Below are positions 9,497 through 17,743 of a stretch of 41,454 nucleotides of DNA, one piece after another. Numbering within the stretch: the stretch's first letter is position 1; every line of letters begins with the position of its first letter. The notes below the pieces were generated by a model. The model saw only the letters and a program-made list of their open reading frames with translations, did not search any database and was not told where the DNA came from. The stretch is from Claveliimonas acetigenes (lineage in GTDB: Bacteria > Bacillota > Clostridia > Lachnospirales > Lachnospiraceae), in assembly GCF_025567385.1 (NCBI RefSeq), contig NZ_JAOQJU010000030.1, positions 1 to 41,454 of the forward strand. The letters run 5' to 3'. A program made the position numbers and the translations under genes.

Positions 9497-9727
9497 ATAT
9501 GAACTTCAGATAAAATTAACTCTCGAACTGTCAGGTGTTCCTAAAATGCCATATTTATAAGATAATTTAGCGATGTGCAGGGAGAACAATGAGAATTAAT
9601 ATTAAATTGTCAGTACAATGGGTTTTAAAAGTGACTTTATCGTCTTGTGAGATGCAGAAAGAAATGGAAGTAAGTGAAGTTTGTAATTTACATTAAGTAG
9701 TGTCTGCTTTTTACATGATTACAAAAT

Positions 9728-9756
9728 TTGACTTTTTACTTTGGAAGTTGTAAAAT
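9728..9756 (+). promoter_or_regulatory. Sigma-A promoter for the araC-type regulator
   Basis: TTGACT (9728-9733), a 17-bp spacer and TAAAAT (9751-9756) form a near-consensus vegetative promoter, with transcription expected to start near 9763, about 33 bp before the ATG. Confidence 0.65.
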
Positions 9757-9760
9757 TTAA

Positions 9761-9774
9761 TTAGTCTTATCTAA
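9761..9774. promoter_or_regulatory. TTAG-N6-CTAA dyad, candidate metalloregulator operator 1
   Basis: TTAG (9761-9764), six bases, CTAA (9771-9774), lying across the predicted transcription start of araC. The same TTAG-N6-CTAA arrangement recurs at 10846-10859 before the ECF operon. DtxR-family operators are dyads often placed over promoters, and such a regulator is encoded at 17375. The assignment is inferred. Confidence 0.4.
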
Positions 9775-9795
9775 CTTCGGGAGGAATGCTTGTAC

Positions 9796-10761
9796 ATGAC
9801 AAACCAATACATGAATAATCTTTATCGTGATCTGCTCTCTAATTCACCGCAGACAATAACCATAGATATTCCAGCAGACATGGGGACAGGGCAGATTTTA
9901 CAGGTGGTCACGAAACAGGGAGCAGTTGTTTCGGACTGGAAAATGAATTATTTTTCAGATATGAACGTGCAGGGAGTGAGTAGCGAAGAATACATTCAAA
10001 TGTTGTTCTGCTTCAATGATGGTGTTTCCTGGAATATTGCAGATAGCCGACAAAGTATCAGCATACAAAAAGGTGAGTCCTGTATTTATCGTGGGCACGG
10101 GAAAATGGAATATCTGTGCTATTCCAAACAAAACGATTTCCTTTTCAAAAATGTAAAAGTACCACTGTCGTATTTCCGTAAAATTATGAATGACTATTTT
10201 GATGTTGGTGAGATTGAGGTTTATCAGAAAAAACTATTGGAAGGTATATCAAAAGTAGGTATTACTCCCTATATGGAGCACATTTTTGCGGAACTGAAAG
10301 ACTTCACGCAATATCGCGGCGGATTGGGATACCTGTTTTTGGAAAGCAAAGTTTTTGAGTTGTTATCTGTATATTTGAGTGAGATTTTGGAACTGAGTAT
10401 TCTTGCGTCAACTTATATAGCAATTTCCAGAAGTGACCGAGAATCCATCATAGAAGCGAAGAGAATCATTGACAGTCAGCTTGCTTTGGCACCAAGTTGT
10501 GAGGAATTGGCGCGAAAAGTCAATATTAGTACTTCAAAATTGTCAAAGGGTTTTTCCTCGCTGTTTGGAACATCGGTTCATGCGTATATTATAGATCAGC
10601 GATTGGAAAAGGCGGCAAGTCTACTATTAGAAAGTAATTTGAACGTAAGTCAGGTGGCAGCATTTGTAGGCTATTCAAAACCGAGTAACTTTGCTGCGGC
10701 ATTCAAAAAGAAGTATGGGGTAATTCCTAAAAACTATAAAACGGAAAATACGATTGGTTAA
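9796..10761 (+). CDS. AraC-family transcriptional regulator (YbtA/PchR-like)
   Basis: A regulator of about 321 residues with a C-terminal double helix-turn-helix (about residues 215-315): CEELARKVNISTSKLSKGF and then LNVSQVAAFVGYSKPSNFA followed by the family tail FKKKYGVIPKNYK. The N-terminal 200 residues are the presumed ligand domain. In yersiniabactin and pyochelin systems the AraC-type protein senses the metal-loaded siderophore and activates uptake genes; position and architecture suggest the same here. The frame is open from TTG 9790, but ATG 9796 is best spaced from GGGAGGAA and was chosen. It sits between the biosynthetic and transport operons on the same strand and has its own promoter. 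Confidence 0.9.
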   Translation: MTNQYMNNLYRDLLSNSPQTITIDIPADMGTGQILQVVTKQGAVVSDWKMNYFSDMNVQGVSSEEYIQMLFCFNDGVSWNIADSRQSISIQKGESCIYRGHGKMEYLCYSKQNDFLFKNVKVPLSYFRKIMNDYFDVGEIEVYQKKLLEGISKVGITPYMEHIFAELKDFTQYRGGLGYLFLESKVFELLSVYLSEILELSILASTYIAISRSDRESIIEAKRIIDSQLALAPSCEELARKVNISTSKLSKGFSSLFGTSVHAYIIDQRLEKAASLLLESNLNVSQVAAFVGYSKPSNFAAAFKKKYGVIPKNYKTENTIG

Positions 10762-10772
10762 AAATAAAAAAT

Positions 10773-10808
10773 ACCGATTTTGGGTAGAATAAAACCGTTT
10801 TTGGGTTG
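10773..10808. promoter_or_regulatory. 21-bp-phased direct repeat, candidate AraC activator site
   Basis: ACCGATTTTGGGTAG (10773-10787) and ACCGTTTTTGGGTTG (10794-10808) match at 13 of 15 positions with starts exactly 21 bp apart, two helical turns. The second copy runs into the -35 element of the promoter at 10806. This is the layout of an AraC-family activator overlapping the -35. Confidence 0.65.
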
Positions 10809-10834
10809 GAAATGTAGGCGTAAATTGTTATTAT
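10806..10834 (+). promoter_or_regulatory. Promoter of the ECF/ABC transport operon
   Basis: TTGGAA (10806-10811), a 17-bp spacer and TATTAT (10829-10834). The -35 departs from consensus, as expected for an activator-dependent promoter, and is overlapped by the direct repeat. Confidence 0.6.
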
Positions 10835-10837
10835 ATG

Positions 10838-10873
10838 TGGTGTAGTTAGAAAATGCTAACTACACCATTTTTT
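10838..10873 (+). terminator. Perfect 12-bp hairpin with T6 tract, overlapping a TTAG-N6-CTAA dyad
   Basis: TGGTGTAGTTAG (10838-10849), a 6-nt loop and CTAACTACACCA (10856-10867) are followed by TTTTTT (10868-10873). It can end araC transcription as an intrinsic terminator. Its inner part is TTAG-N6-CTAA (10846-10859), shared with the araC promoter, and it lies at the predicted start of the downstream promoter, so the DNA dyad may also be a repressor site. The two roles are not exclusive. Confidence 0.7.
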
Positions 10874-10891
10874 AGATAGGAGGATACTGGT

Positions 10892-11488
10892 ATGAGTTCC
10901 CAGAAAAAAAGTTCCCGGCTTGAGGGAAAAGATTTAATTACTATCGGCATCTACACCGTCATCTATGTCGTCATTGTTATGCTGGTGGCGATGCTTGGCT
11001 TCATCCCCATTTTTATTCCGCTGATGGCGGTGCTGTGTCCTTTGATTGGCGGCATCCCCTATATGCTGTATGTTACAAAGGCTAAAAAATTCGGGATGAC
11101 TGCAATCATGGGTTTCCTGATTGGCCTAATCATGGTGTTCTTCGGCAACGGCTATCTTACTATGGTAACTGGTCTTGTTGGCGGTCTGTTGGCTGACGTG
11201 ATCCTGAAAAAGGCAGACTACAAAAGTGCAAAGAGTACAGTTCTTTCCTGCGGTGTGTTCAGCATCTGGGTGTTTGGCAACTTTGCTCCCATTTTCCTGA
11301 ACCGTGAAAGCTATATGGTAATGCTGACTGAAGGATACGGCGCTGAATATGCAGCTACCCTTAATACATATATGCCTATGTGGATTGCGCCTATTTTGCT
11401 GGTTGCCTGCTTTGTGTTTGGCCTTGTCGGAGGTATGATTGGGAAAGTCATTTGCAAAAAGCACTTCCAGCGTGCCGGTATTGCATAA
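10892..11488 (+). CDS. ECF transporter S component (MptD/Trep_Strep-like membrane protein)
   Basis: A 198-residue protein with about five hydrophobic segments, a short charged N terminus and internal GLVGGLLAD-type glycine-rich helices, resembling the Trep_Strep/MptD family of ECF substrate-binding subunits. S components bind the substrate in the membrane and associate with an EcfT and two ATPase domains, which are encoded immediately downstream. RBS ATAGGAGG precedes ATG 10892. The context suggests the substrate is the locus metallophore, its metal complex or the metal itself; specificity cannot be read from sequence. Confidence 0.82.
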   Translation: MSSQKKSSRLEGKDLITIGIYTVIYVVIVMLVAMLGFIPIFIPLMAVLCPLIGGIPYMLYVTKAKKFGMTAIMGFLIGLIMVFFGNGYLTMVTGLVGGLLADVILKKADYKSAKSTVLSCGVFSIWVFGNFAPIFLNRESYMVMLTEGYGAEYAATLNTYMPMWIAPILLVACFVFGLVGGMIGKVICKKHFQRAGIA

Positions 11489-12240
11489 TGGCGCGGGAAA
11501 TTCTGCTCAGCAAAAAAACAGAACAAGGGTTGCGGCTCGATCCGCGTACAAAACTGTTGCTCATCTTCATCATAAGCATTTTTGTCATGGGTGGAACAGG
11601 CGGAGAAGCTATGGGACTGATCCGCCTTGTTCTTTGTGTGGTTCCGGCTATATTGCTGCTTACCTCGAAACAATGTGCAAAAGCTGTGGGCTATATTGCT
11701 GTGTTTTCTGTTTTTTATGCTGTCCAAATTTATGTTTTGCCGCACCTTACGGGGATATTGAATTTCCTTGTTTTGTTTACAATAGGATTCTTCTGCCGAA
11801 TCCTTCCCAGTGTTGCGATTGCTGCCTATGCAGTGAAAACAACAACGGTCAGTGAATTGATTTCCGGCATGGAAAGAATCCATATGCCTAAAGAAGTGAC
11901 GATCCCCTTAACGGTCATGTTCCGCTTCTTTCCAACTGTCTTTCAGGAGTCAGAAGCAATCAGTGACGCTATGAAAATGCGTGGGATTAAACTTGGAGGG
12001 AAAAAATCTTCAAAAATATTGGAGTATAAGCTGATCCCGATGATTACCTGCTCCGTGAAAATCGGTGAGGAACTTTCCGCTGCGGCAATTACCCGTGGCC
12101 TCGGCGCTCCTGTCAAACGCACAAACATTTGCCAGCTTAAATTCAATTTTGCCGATGTGGTGCTGATCTTGTTTTGTTGCTTTGTAGTGTTTTGGGCGAT
12201 TGCTTCCCCGATAATTTCCGCAGGAGGGATTTTGCCATGA
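11488..12240 (+). CDS. ECF transporter T component (EcfT)
   Basis: A 250-residue energy-coupling membrane protein of the EcfT/CbiQ family: N-terminal LDPRTKLLLIF, several membrane helices, then the cytoplasmic coupling region with paired alanine-arginine-glycine helices (MKMRGIKLGG about residue 165 and AAAITRGLGAP about 200), which grip the ATPases. An in-frame upstream extension to 11380 exists, but ATG 11488 shares a base with the S-component stop (TAATG) and gives the normal family start, so it was chosen. It overlaps the ATPase gene by 4 bp (ATGA). Confidence 0.88.
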   Translation: MAREILLSKKTEQGLRLDPRTKLLLIFIISIFVMGGTGGEAMGLIRLVLCVVPAILLLTSKQCAKAVGYIAVFSVFYAVQIYVLPHLTGILNFLVLFTIGFFCRILPSVAIAAYAVKTTTVSELISGMERIHMPKEVTIPLTVMFRFFPTVFQESEAISDAMKMRGIKLGGKKSSKILEYKLIPMITCSVKIGEELSAAAITRGLGAPVKRTNICQLKFNFADVVLILFCCFVVFWAIASPIISAGGILP

Positions 12241-13703
12241 TAGATTTTCAAAATGTTTCTTTTTCTTATGGTGAAGAATCCAGCGGCGGAGGGATTAGAA
12301 ATGTCAATCTCACCATAAACACAGGGGAATTTGTTTTACTTACGGGAGAATCCGGCTGTGGGAAAACAACGATTACCCGTTTGGTAAACGGGCTGGTGCC
12401 TCATTATTACGAGGGCAAATTAGAGGGCGATGTCCTTCTGGACGGAAAAAGCGTATCAGATACGCCGCTTTATGACTTGGCTGCTATGGTGGGATCTGTA
12501 TTCCAGAATCCCAAAAGTCAGTTTTTCAACGTGGATACGGATAGTGAATTAGCCTTTGCCTGTGAAAATTTAGGCTATCCTCAGGAGGATATCCTGAAAA
12601 GGATTGACCGGACAGTTTCCGATTATCATATTGAAGATTTGATGGGGCGAAGCGTGTTTGCTCTGTCCGGAGGCGAAAAGCAAAAAATAGCCTGTGCTTC
12701 ATCAAGTGTATTGCTGCCGGGAATTATGGCCCTGGACGAACCATCTTCTAATTTGGATATGGCTGCTATTGATGACCTGCGGCAGGTCCTAAGCCTCTGG
12801 AAAAAGCAGGGCAAAACAATTCTGATCGCAGAACACCGCCTTTACTACCTTCACGATCTTGCAGATCGTGTGCTGTATGTAAAAGATGGGGAGATTGAAC
12901 GGGAATACACGCCTGCTGAATTTGACAGCTTATCGGATGGCACTCGAAAAGAAATAGGGCTGCGGCCGTTTTCTCTCTCGAAGTTGAAGCCTGCGAATCA
13001 GTATCAGGCGCATACAGCTAAACAGATGGAATTTCAAAATTTCTGCTTTGCGTATAAAAAGCGGGAACCGGAAAGCCTCCATATTCCGAGTGCAGAACTG
13101 CCTGTTGGAGAAACGATTGCCATTATCGGTCTGAATGGCGCTGGAAAATCTACTCTGGCCCGCTGTATTTGCGGACTGGAAAAGAAGTGTGGCTTTTTGC
13201 AGGTTGAGGGGAAAACCCTTGATTGGAAAGCCCGGCTCAAACATTGCTACATGGTAATGCAGGATACCAGCCATCAGCTATTTACCGAAAGCGTGGCGGA
13301 TGAAGTGCTTCTGAGCATGGACAACAAGGATGAAACTGTTGTGGATAAAATCCTTAAACAGTTTGATCTGCTGGAATATAAAGACAGGCACCCGCTTTCT
13401 CTTTCCGGCGGGCAAAAACAGCGGGTAGCGATCGCGTCTGCCATTGTGAGTAACCGGGAGATCATTGTGTTTGACGAACCAACAAGCGGGCTTGATCTCA
13501 AACATATGCGGGAAGTTGCGCGGAGTTTGAAGTCACTCGCGGATCAGGGCAAAACGCTTCTTGTTATTACGCATGATCCGGAGTTGGTGATGGCGGGATG
13601 TTCGTATGTAGTCCATATGGAAAAAGGGCAAGTAAAAGAAAGCTATCCATTGGACGAATCCGGCAGTAAAAAGGTTTTGGATTTTTTCCGAATCCGCCAG
13701 TGA
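12237..13703 (+). CDS. ECF transporter fused double ATPase (EcfA-EcfA')
   Basis: A 488-residue protein containing two complete ABC ATPase domains. Domain 1 (about 1-235) has GESGCGKTT, LSGGEKQK and MALDEPSSN; domain 2 (about 260-488) has GLNGAGKST, LSGGQKQR and IVFDEPTSG. The signature of domain 1 ends in QK rather than the usual QR. Fused ATPases are common in dedicated (group I-like) ECF transporters. Start ATG 12237 overlaps the ecfT stop and follows AGGAGG at 12222-12227; an upstream in-frame extension was rejected. It powers the S-T pair encoded just upstream. Confidence 0.92.
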   Translation: MIDFQNVSFSYGEESSGGGIRNVNLTINTGEFVLLTGESGCGKTTITRLVNGLVPHYYEGKLEGDVLLDGKSVSDTPLYDLAAMVGSVFQNPKSQFFNVDTDSELAFACENLGYPQEDILKRIDRTVSDYHIEDLMGRSVFALSGGEKQKIACASSSVLLPGIMALDEPSSNLDMAAIDDLRQVLSLWKKQGKTILIAEHRLYYLHDLADRVLYVKDGEIEREYTPAEFDSLSDGTRKEIGLRPFSLSKLKPANQYQAHTAKQMEFQNFCFAYKKREPESLHIPSAELPVGETIAIIGLNGAGKSTLARCICGLEKKCGFLQVEGKTLDWKARLKHCYMVMQDTSHQLFTESVADEVLLSMDNKDETVVDKILKQFDLLEYKDRHPLSLSGGQKQRVAIASAIVSNREIIVFDEPTSGLDLKHMREVARSLKSLADQGKTLLVITHDPELVMAGCSYVVHMEKGQVKESYPLDESGSKKVLDFFRIRQ

Positions 13704-13724
13704 ATTTTAGAAATTATGAATGTC

Positions 13725-13792
13725 AGGGCCGCCTTGACTGGACAGAAAGATAATGATAAGAGGCCGCTTTACTTTGGCGGCCTCTTGTTTTT
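13725..13792 (+). terminator. Intrinsic terminator with possible alternative pairing
   Basis: AAGAGGCCGC (13758-13767) pairs perfectly with GCGGCCTCTT (13777-13786) and is followed by GTTTTTG. An upstream GGCCGCC (13727-13733) could instead pair with GGCGGCC (13776-13782), which would break the terminator. It lies between the ECF genes and the ABC half-transporters, so the latter are probably expressed by read-through or an unseen promoter. Confidence 0.7.
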
Positions 13793-13829
13793 GAAGCACA
13801 GACAGTACGGCTCAATATAAGGAGGGCTT

Positions 13830-15614
13830 ATGTTCAAAAAAATCTTTGAGTACGCAGGGCCATATAAGAAAAATATGTATGTGGCCACGGTTGTCGTACT
13901 GGTCAGCGTTCTTATGGGCATCCTGCCTTTTGTGCTGGCCTATCAGGTCATTTCGCCATTGGTTATGGGCGATTCTGTTGAAACAGAATTTGTTTTATTG
14001 CGTGTTATAGGGGTTTTGATCTGTCTTGTTTTGCAGGCGTTTTTTTATGGATGGGGATTATCAATTTCTCATAAAGCAGCATATAACACATTGTTCCGGC
14101 TGCGGGTATCTCTGCAAAAGAAGTTTGAGAAACTTCCCCTTGGCATTGTGGAGGAAAAAGGGACAGGGACAATCAAAAAGCTGTTTGTCGATGATGTGGA
14201 CAGCTTGGAATTGCTCCTTGCTCATTCAGTCCCAGAGGGTATCGCAAATTTACTGATCCCGCTGGTGATTTATGTTGCTATGTTTTGTGCGGACTGGAAA
14301 CTGGCTCTTATGTCTTTGGCCTCTATCCCGATCAGCCTGCTCTCCATGGTCATTATGTACTCTGTTGGAATGAAGCGCATGGGTCCCTACTATCAGTCTG
14401 CACAGAAAATGAACAACACGATCATTGAGTACATCAATGGTATGGAGGTTGTCAAGGTTTTCAACCGGGAGAGCGAATCTTACGAGAACTTCCGCAAGGA
14501 TGTAACGGACTATCGGGATTATACCTTGGCATGGTATAAGGCCGCCTGGCCCTGGATGGCGATATACGGAAGTCTACTGCCCTGCACTGTTATTCTGACT
14601 TTGCCTCTTGGGGCATGGTTTGTTCTCTGTGGCATAAGCACTTTACCTGATTTGATTTTAGTCCTCTGCCTTTCCCTCAGCATTGGGATTCCTCTCCTGA
14701 AAGCACTGGGCTTTATGGAGACGATTCCGAATCTGAATTATAAGATCACGGCACTTGAACAGATGTTAAATACGGCACCGCTGCAAGCTGCTGAGGATGA
14801 TTTCCACGGACAGGATTTTAACATTTCTTACGATCATGTTTCCTTTGCGTATCAGACGACACAGCCTGGCCCAGATGGGAAACCGATAATAGCGGAAAAC
14901 GAAGTCCTCCACGATATTACCTTTGTGGCACAAGCAGGACAAAAAACTGCCCTAGTTGGTGAATCCGGTTCTGGCAAGAGCACCCTTGCAAAACTGTTGA
15001 TCCACTACTATGACCCGCAGAAAGGGAGCATTTCCATTGGCGGGCAGAAACTTTGTGATATGAGCCTGGAGGCATTGAACAGCCGCATTTCCTATGTGGC
15101 TCAGGATCAGTACCTGTTTAACACCTCCCTGCTGGAAAATATCCGTCTTGGACGTTTGGATGCTACCGATGAGGAAGTAATGCAGGCGGCGAAGAAAGCC
15201 CGGTGTATGGAGTTTCTGGAAAAGCTGCCGCAAGGTATTCACTCCATGGCGGGCGATGCGGGGAAAATGCTTTCCGGGGGGCAGCGCCAGCGAATTTCCC
15301 TGGCGCGGGCAATATTGAAGGATGCCCCGATTGTAGTGCTTGACGAGGCCACGGCCTATGCTGATCCAGAAAATGAGGAAAAAATGGAGGCTGCTATTGC
15401 GGAGCTGGTGGAGGGAAAAACCTTGGTAGTTATCGCTCACAAACTTCCCGCTATAATGAACGCAGATCAAATATGCGTTATGGATCACGGAAAGATGGTG
15501 GCAACCGGAAAACATCAGGAGCTGATTCAAGCTTGCCCAGAATACCAAAAGTTGTGGAAAGCGGCTCAGGACAGCGCCGAGTGGAAAGTATCTACTGCAA
15601 AGGAGGGAAGATAA
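13830..15614 (+). CDS. ABC half-transporter, YbtP/IrtA-like
   Basis: A 594-residue half-transporter: exporter-fold membrane domain with six helices (about residues 15-310) followed by an ATPase domain (about 335-580). ATPase motifs are GESGSGKST (about 376), LSGGQRQR (about 480) and VVLDEATAYAD. YbtP/YbtQ and IrtAB have the fold of exporters but import metal-siderophore complexes, and the pairing with a second half-transporter in an NRPS metallophore locus argues for that role; export cannot be excluded. Strong RBS AAGGAGGG precedes ATG 13830. Immediately adjacent to the next gene. Confidence 0.88.
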   Translation: MFKKIFEYAGPYKKNMYVATVVVLVSVLMGILPFVLAYQVISPLVMGDSVETEFVLLRVIGVLICLVLQAFFYGWGLSISHKAAYNTLFRLRVSLQKKFEKLPLGIVEEKGTGTIKKLFVDDVDSLELLLAHSVPEGIANLLIPLVIYVAMFCADWKLALMSLASIPISLLSMVIMYSVGMKRMGPYYQSAQKMNNTIIEYINGMEVVKVFNRESESYENFRKDVTDYRDYTLAWYKAAWPWMAIYGSLLPCTVILTLPLGAWFVLCGISTLPDLILVLCLSLSIGIPLLKALGFMETIPNLNYKITALEQMLNTAPLQAAEDDFHGQDFNISYDHVSFAYQTTQPGPDGKPIIAENEVLHDITFVAQAGQKTALVGESGSGKSTLAKLLIHYYDPQKGSISIGGQKLCDMSLEALNSRISYVAQDQYLFNTSLLENIRLGRLDATDEEVMQAAKKARCMEFLEKLPQGIHSMAGDAGKMLSGGQRQRISLARAILKDAPIVVLDEATAYADPENEEKMEAAIAELVEGKTLVVIAHKLPAIMNADQICVMDHGKMVATGKHQELIQACPEYQKLWKAAQDSAEWKVSTAKEGR

Positions 15615-17363
15615 ATGTTTGCATTGATTTCAAGAATCCTGAACCTCTCCGGGAGGTATAAAAGCCGTATTCAGGCTGCATTTCTATGTGCATTTGTCGA
15701 GTCCATTCTCTCCAAAATGCCGATCTTCATGGCGTTTATTGTCTTGGCCGGGTTTGCTGATAATACGCTGACTGGAAAGACCTGTCTGTTTGTCGGACTT
15801 GGATTATTAGCTGTTGTAGTGGTTCAGACAGTGGTTCACTATTTGAGCGACCGTCTGCAAAGTGCCGCTGGATTTATGATCTTTGCTGATAAACGGATGG
15901 AGTTGGGAAATCATTTAAGAAAAATGCCGATGGGTTACTTTACATCGGGGAATATTGGAAAAATCAGCTCTGTTCTCAGTACGGATATGGTATTCATTGA
16001 GGAAGTTTCTATGAGTACCATTGGCAACATGATGAGCTATATGCTGTCTACTTTGGTTTTAGCTGTTTTTATGTTCGTACTGGATTGGAGACTTGGGCTG
16101 ATTGCGGTAATCATTACCTTGCTGGCATCACTGGTTGCAAAATATATGAATAAGGTTTCCTTCAAGGAGGCTGTCGGGCGTCAAAACCAAAGCGAGAATT
16201 TGACGGATGCGGTCTTGTCTTTTGCTGAAGGAATTGGGGTTATCAAAAGTTACAATCTGCTCGGAGAAAAATCTGACGAATTAACGGAAAACTTCAAAAA
16301 ATCAAGGGATGTCAATACGAAGTTTGAGCAGAAAATGACACCGTGGACCACTGGCTTAAACATTCTCTATGGCGTGGGTATTGCCGCTATCTTCGATTTA
16401 TCCGTTTTTTTACATCAGGAAGGCGTACTCTCCCTGGCTTATCTTTTGGGCGTGCTGCTGTTTGTCTTTGATCTCTTTGGACCTCTGAAAGCTCTTTATG
16501 GAGAAGCAACCCGACTGACCGTGATGAATGCCGCATTAGACCGCATTGAAGCTGTTTTGGACGAGCCCGAACTTCCCGATAACGGAAATCAACATATTCT
16601 GTCACAGGCACAGCCGGATCAGCCAGAAGTACAATTTAGCGATGTGGGCTTCGCCTATCAGGACAAGGAAGTCCTGCACAACATCAGCTTCTCTATGCAG
16701 AAGAATACCATGACCGCACTTGTGGGACCGTCTGGCGGTGGCAAATCCACGATTGCGAACCTTCTGGCGCGGCTGTGGGATGTGAAATCCGGCAAAGTGA
16801 CAATCCGTGGTACAGATATTCGGGATGTACCTCTCGCCGAACTGATGGAACAGATCAGCATGGTTTTCCAGAGGGTGTACTTGTTCCAGGATACCATTTA
16901 CAACAATATCAGCATGGGTAAACCGGACGCTACCGAGGAAGAAGTCTATGAGGCTGCAAAAAAAGCCCGCTGCTATGATTTTATCATGGCGCTGCCAGAT
17001 GGATTCCAGACAGTCATCGGTGAAGGCGGCGCTACTCTGTCCGGCGGCGAAAAGCAAAGAATCTCTATCGCCCGATGCATTTTGAAGGACGCACCGATTG
17101 TCATTCTGGATGAAGCGACTGCAAGTGTTGATACCGATAATGAAAGCTATATCCAGGAGGCAATCAATGAGCTGGTAAAGGGTAAAACATTACTTGTGAT
17201 TGCACATCGCCTGAATACCATCCGTCAGGCAGATCAGATTTTGGTGATCTCTGATGGACGGATCAGCGAACAGGGAACCCATGACGAGCTTATGGCAAAA
17301 GCCGGGATTTATCAGGATTTTGTAAATATCCGTAAAAAGGCTTCCGGCTGGAGCCTTGCATAA
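15615..17363 (+). CDS. ABC half-transporter, YbtQ/IrtB-like
   Basis: A 582-residue partner of the preceding half-transporter, with an exporter-fold membrane domain (about 1-310) and ATPase domain (about 335-575): GPSGGGKST, LSGGEKQR, IVILDEATASVD and the H-loop IAHRL. The start codon directly abuts the previous stop, behind AGGAGGG at the end of that gene, so the two are translated together and probably form a heterodimer. Inferred function is uptake of the metal-loaded product of the upstream biosynthetic genes. Confidence 0.88.
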   Translation: MFALISRILNLSGRYKSRIQAAFLCAFVESILSKMPIFMAFIVLAGFADNTLTGKTCLFVGLGLLAVVVVQTVVHYLSDRLQSAAGFMIFADKRMELGNHLRKMPMGYFTSGNIGKISSVLSTDMVFIEEVSMSTIGNMMSYMLSTLVLAVFMFVLDWRLGLIAVIITLLASLVAKYMNKVSFKEAVGRQNQSENLTDAVLSFAEGIGVIKSYNLLGEKSDELTENFKKSRDVNTKFEQKMTPWTTGLNILYGVGIAAIFDLSVFLHQEGVLSLAYLLGVLLFVFDLFGPLKALYGEATRLTVMNAALDRIEAVLDEPELPDNGNQHILSQAQPDQPEVQFSDVGFAYQDKEVLHNISFSMQKNTMTALVGPSGGGKSTIANLLARLWDVKSGKVTIRGTDIRDVPLAELMEQISMVFQRVYLFQDTIYNNISMGKPDATEEEVYEAAKKARCYDFIMALPDGFQTVIGEGGATLSGGEKQRISIARCILKDAPIVILDEATASVDTDNESYIQEAINELVKGKTLLVIAHRLNTIRQADQILVISDGRISEQGTHDELMAKAGIYQDFVNIRKKASGWSLA

Positions 17364-17374
17364 AGGAGGAACCG

Positions 17375-17743
17375 ATGAAGATTCATGCGTCCGGGGAGGA
17401 TTATCTGGAGGCTGTGCTGATTCTTCAAAAGAAGCAGGGTATGGTCCGATCCATTGATCTTGCCCGGCACATGGGATTCAGTAAACCGAGCATCAGCCAT
17501 GCAGTAGGTGTGTTAAAGAATGGCGGTTTCCTGACTGTCGATGAAGATGGATACCTCAATCTGACTAATGCCGGGCGGGAGGTTGCCGAGAAAATTTATG
17601 AACGCCATCAGTTCTTTACGGAGCAGCTTGTAGCTGTCGGGGTTGATCGGGAAACTGCAGAAAGAGATGCCTGTCGGATAGAACATGTAATCAGTGAAGA
17701 AGCTTTTGAAAAATTGAAAACTTCGGTTGAAAAAAAGTATTAG
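17375..17743 (+). CDS. DtxR/MntR-family metal-dependent regulator
   Basis: A 122-residue two-domain regulator without the C-terminal SH3-like domain, close in length to MntR. The winged helix includes RSIDLARHMGFSKPSISHAV. Metal ligands by comparison with MntR/DtxR: Asp9, Glu12, His78, Cys100, Glu103, His104. Asp9 is MntR-like, while the ACRIEH motif with Cys100 is DtxR/IdeR-like, so metal choice is uncertain (Fe likely, Mn or Zn possible). RBS AAAGGAGG; 11 bp after the ABC gene, so co-transcribed. Likely represses the metallophore genes when metal is plentiful, perhaps at the TTAG-N6-CTAA dyads. Confidence 0.88.
   Translation: MKIHASGEDYLEAVLILQKKQGMVRSIDLARHMGFSKPSISHAVGVLKNGGFLTVDEDGYLNLTNAGREVAEKIYERHQFFTEQLVAVGVDRETAERDACRIEHVISEEAFEKLKTSVEKKY

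Larger units (their letters stand above)
9497..9795. other. 299-bp intergenic region between biosynthetic operon and araC
   Basis: No credible gene. The first 200 bp hold no strong terminator; an inverted pair TAAATATG/CATATTTA flanks the first 60 bp. The last 70 bp hold the araC promoter and a dyad, listed separately. The AG-rich Shine-Dalgarno of araC (GGGAGGAA) ends near 9786. Confidence 0.6.

Noticed and set aside
11439..11855. 138-codon plus-strand ORF overlapping EcfT
   Set aside because: Cys/His/Ser-rich frame-shadow; EcfT in the other frame has family motifs.
11126..11883. Overlapping minus-strand ORFs of 112 and 190 codons over the ECF S/T genes
   Set aside because: Low-complexity His/Asn/Lys-rich translations opposite well-supported membrane proteins; no RBS.
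14952..15548. 198-codon minus-strand ORF in the ABC half-transporter
   Set aside because: Lies opposite the conserved ATPase motifs; shadow.
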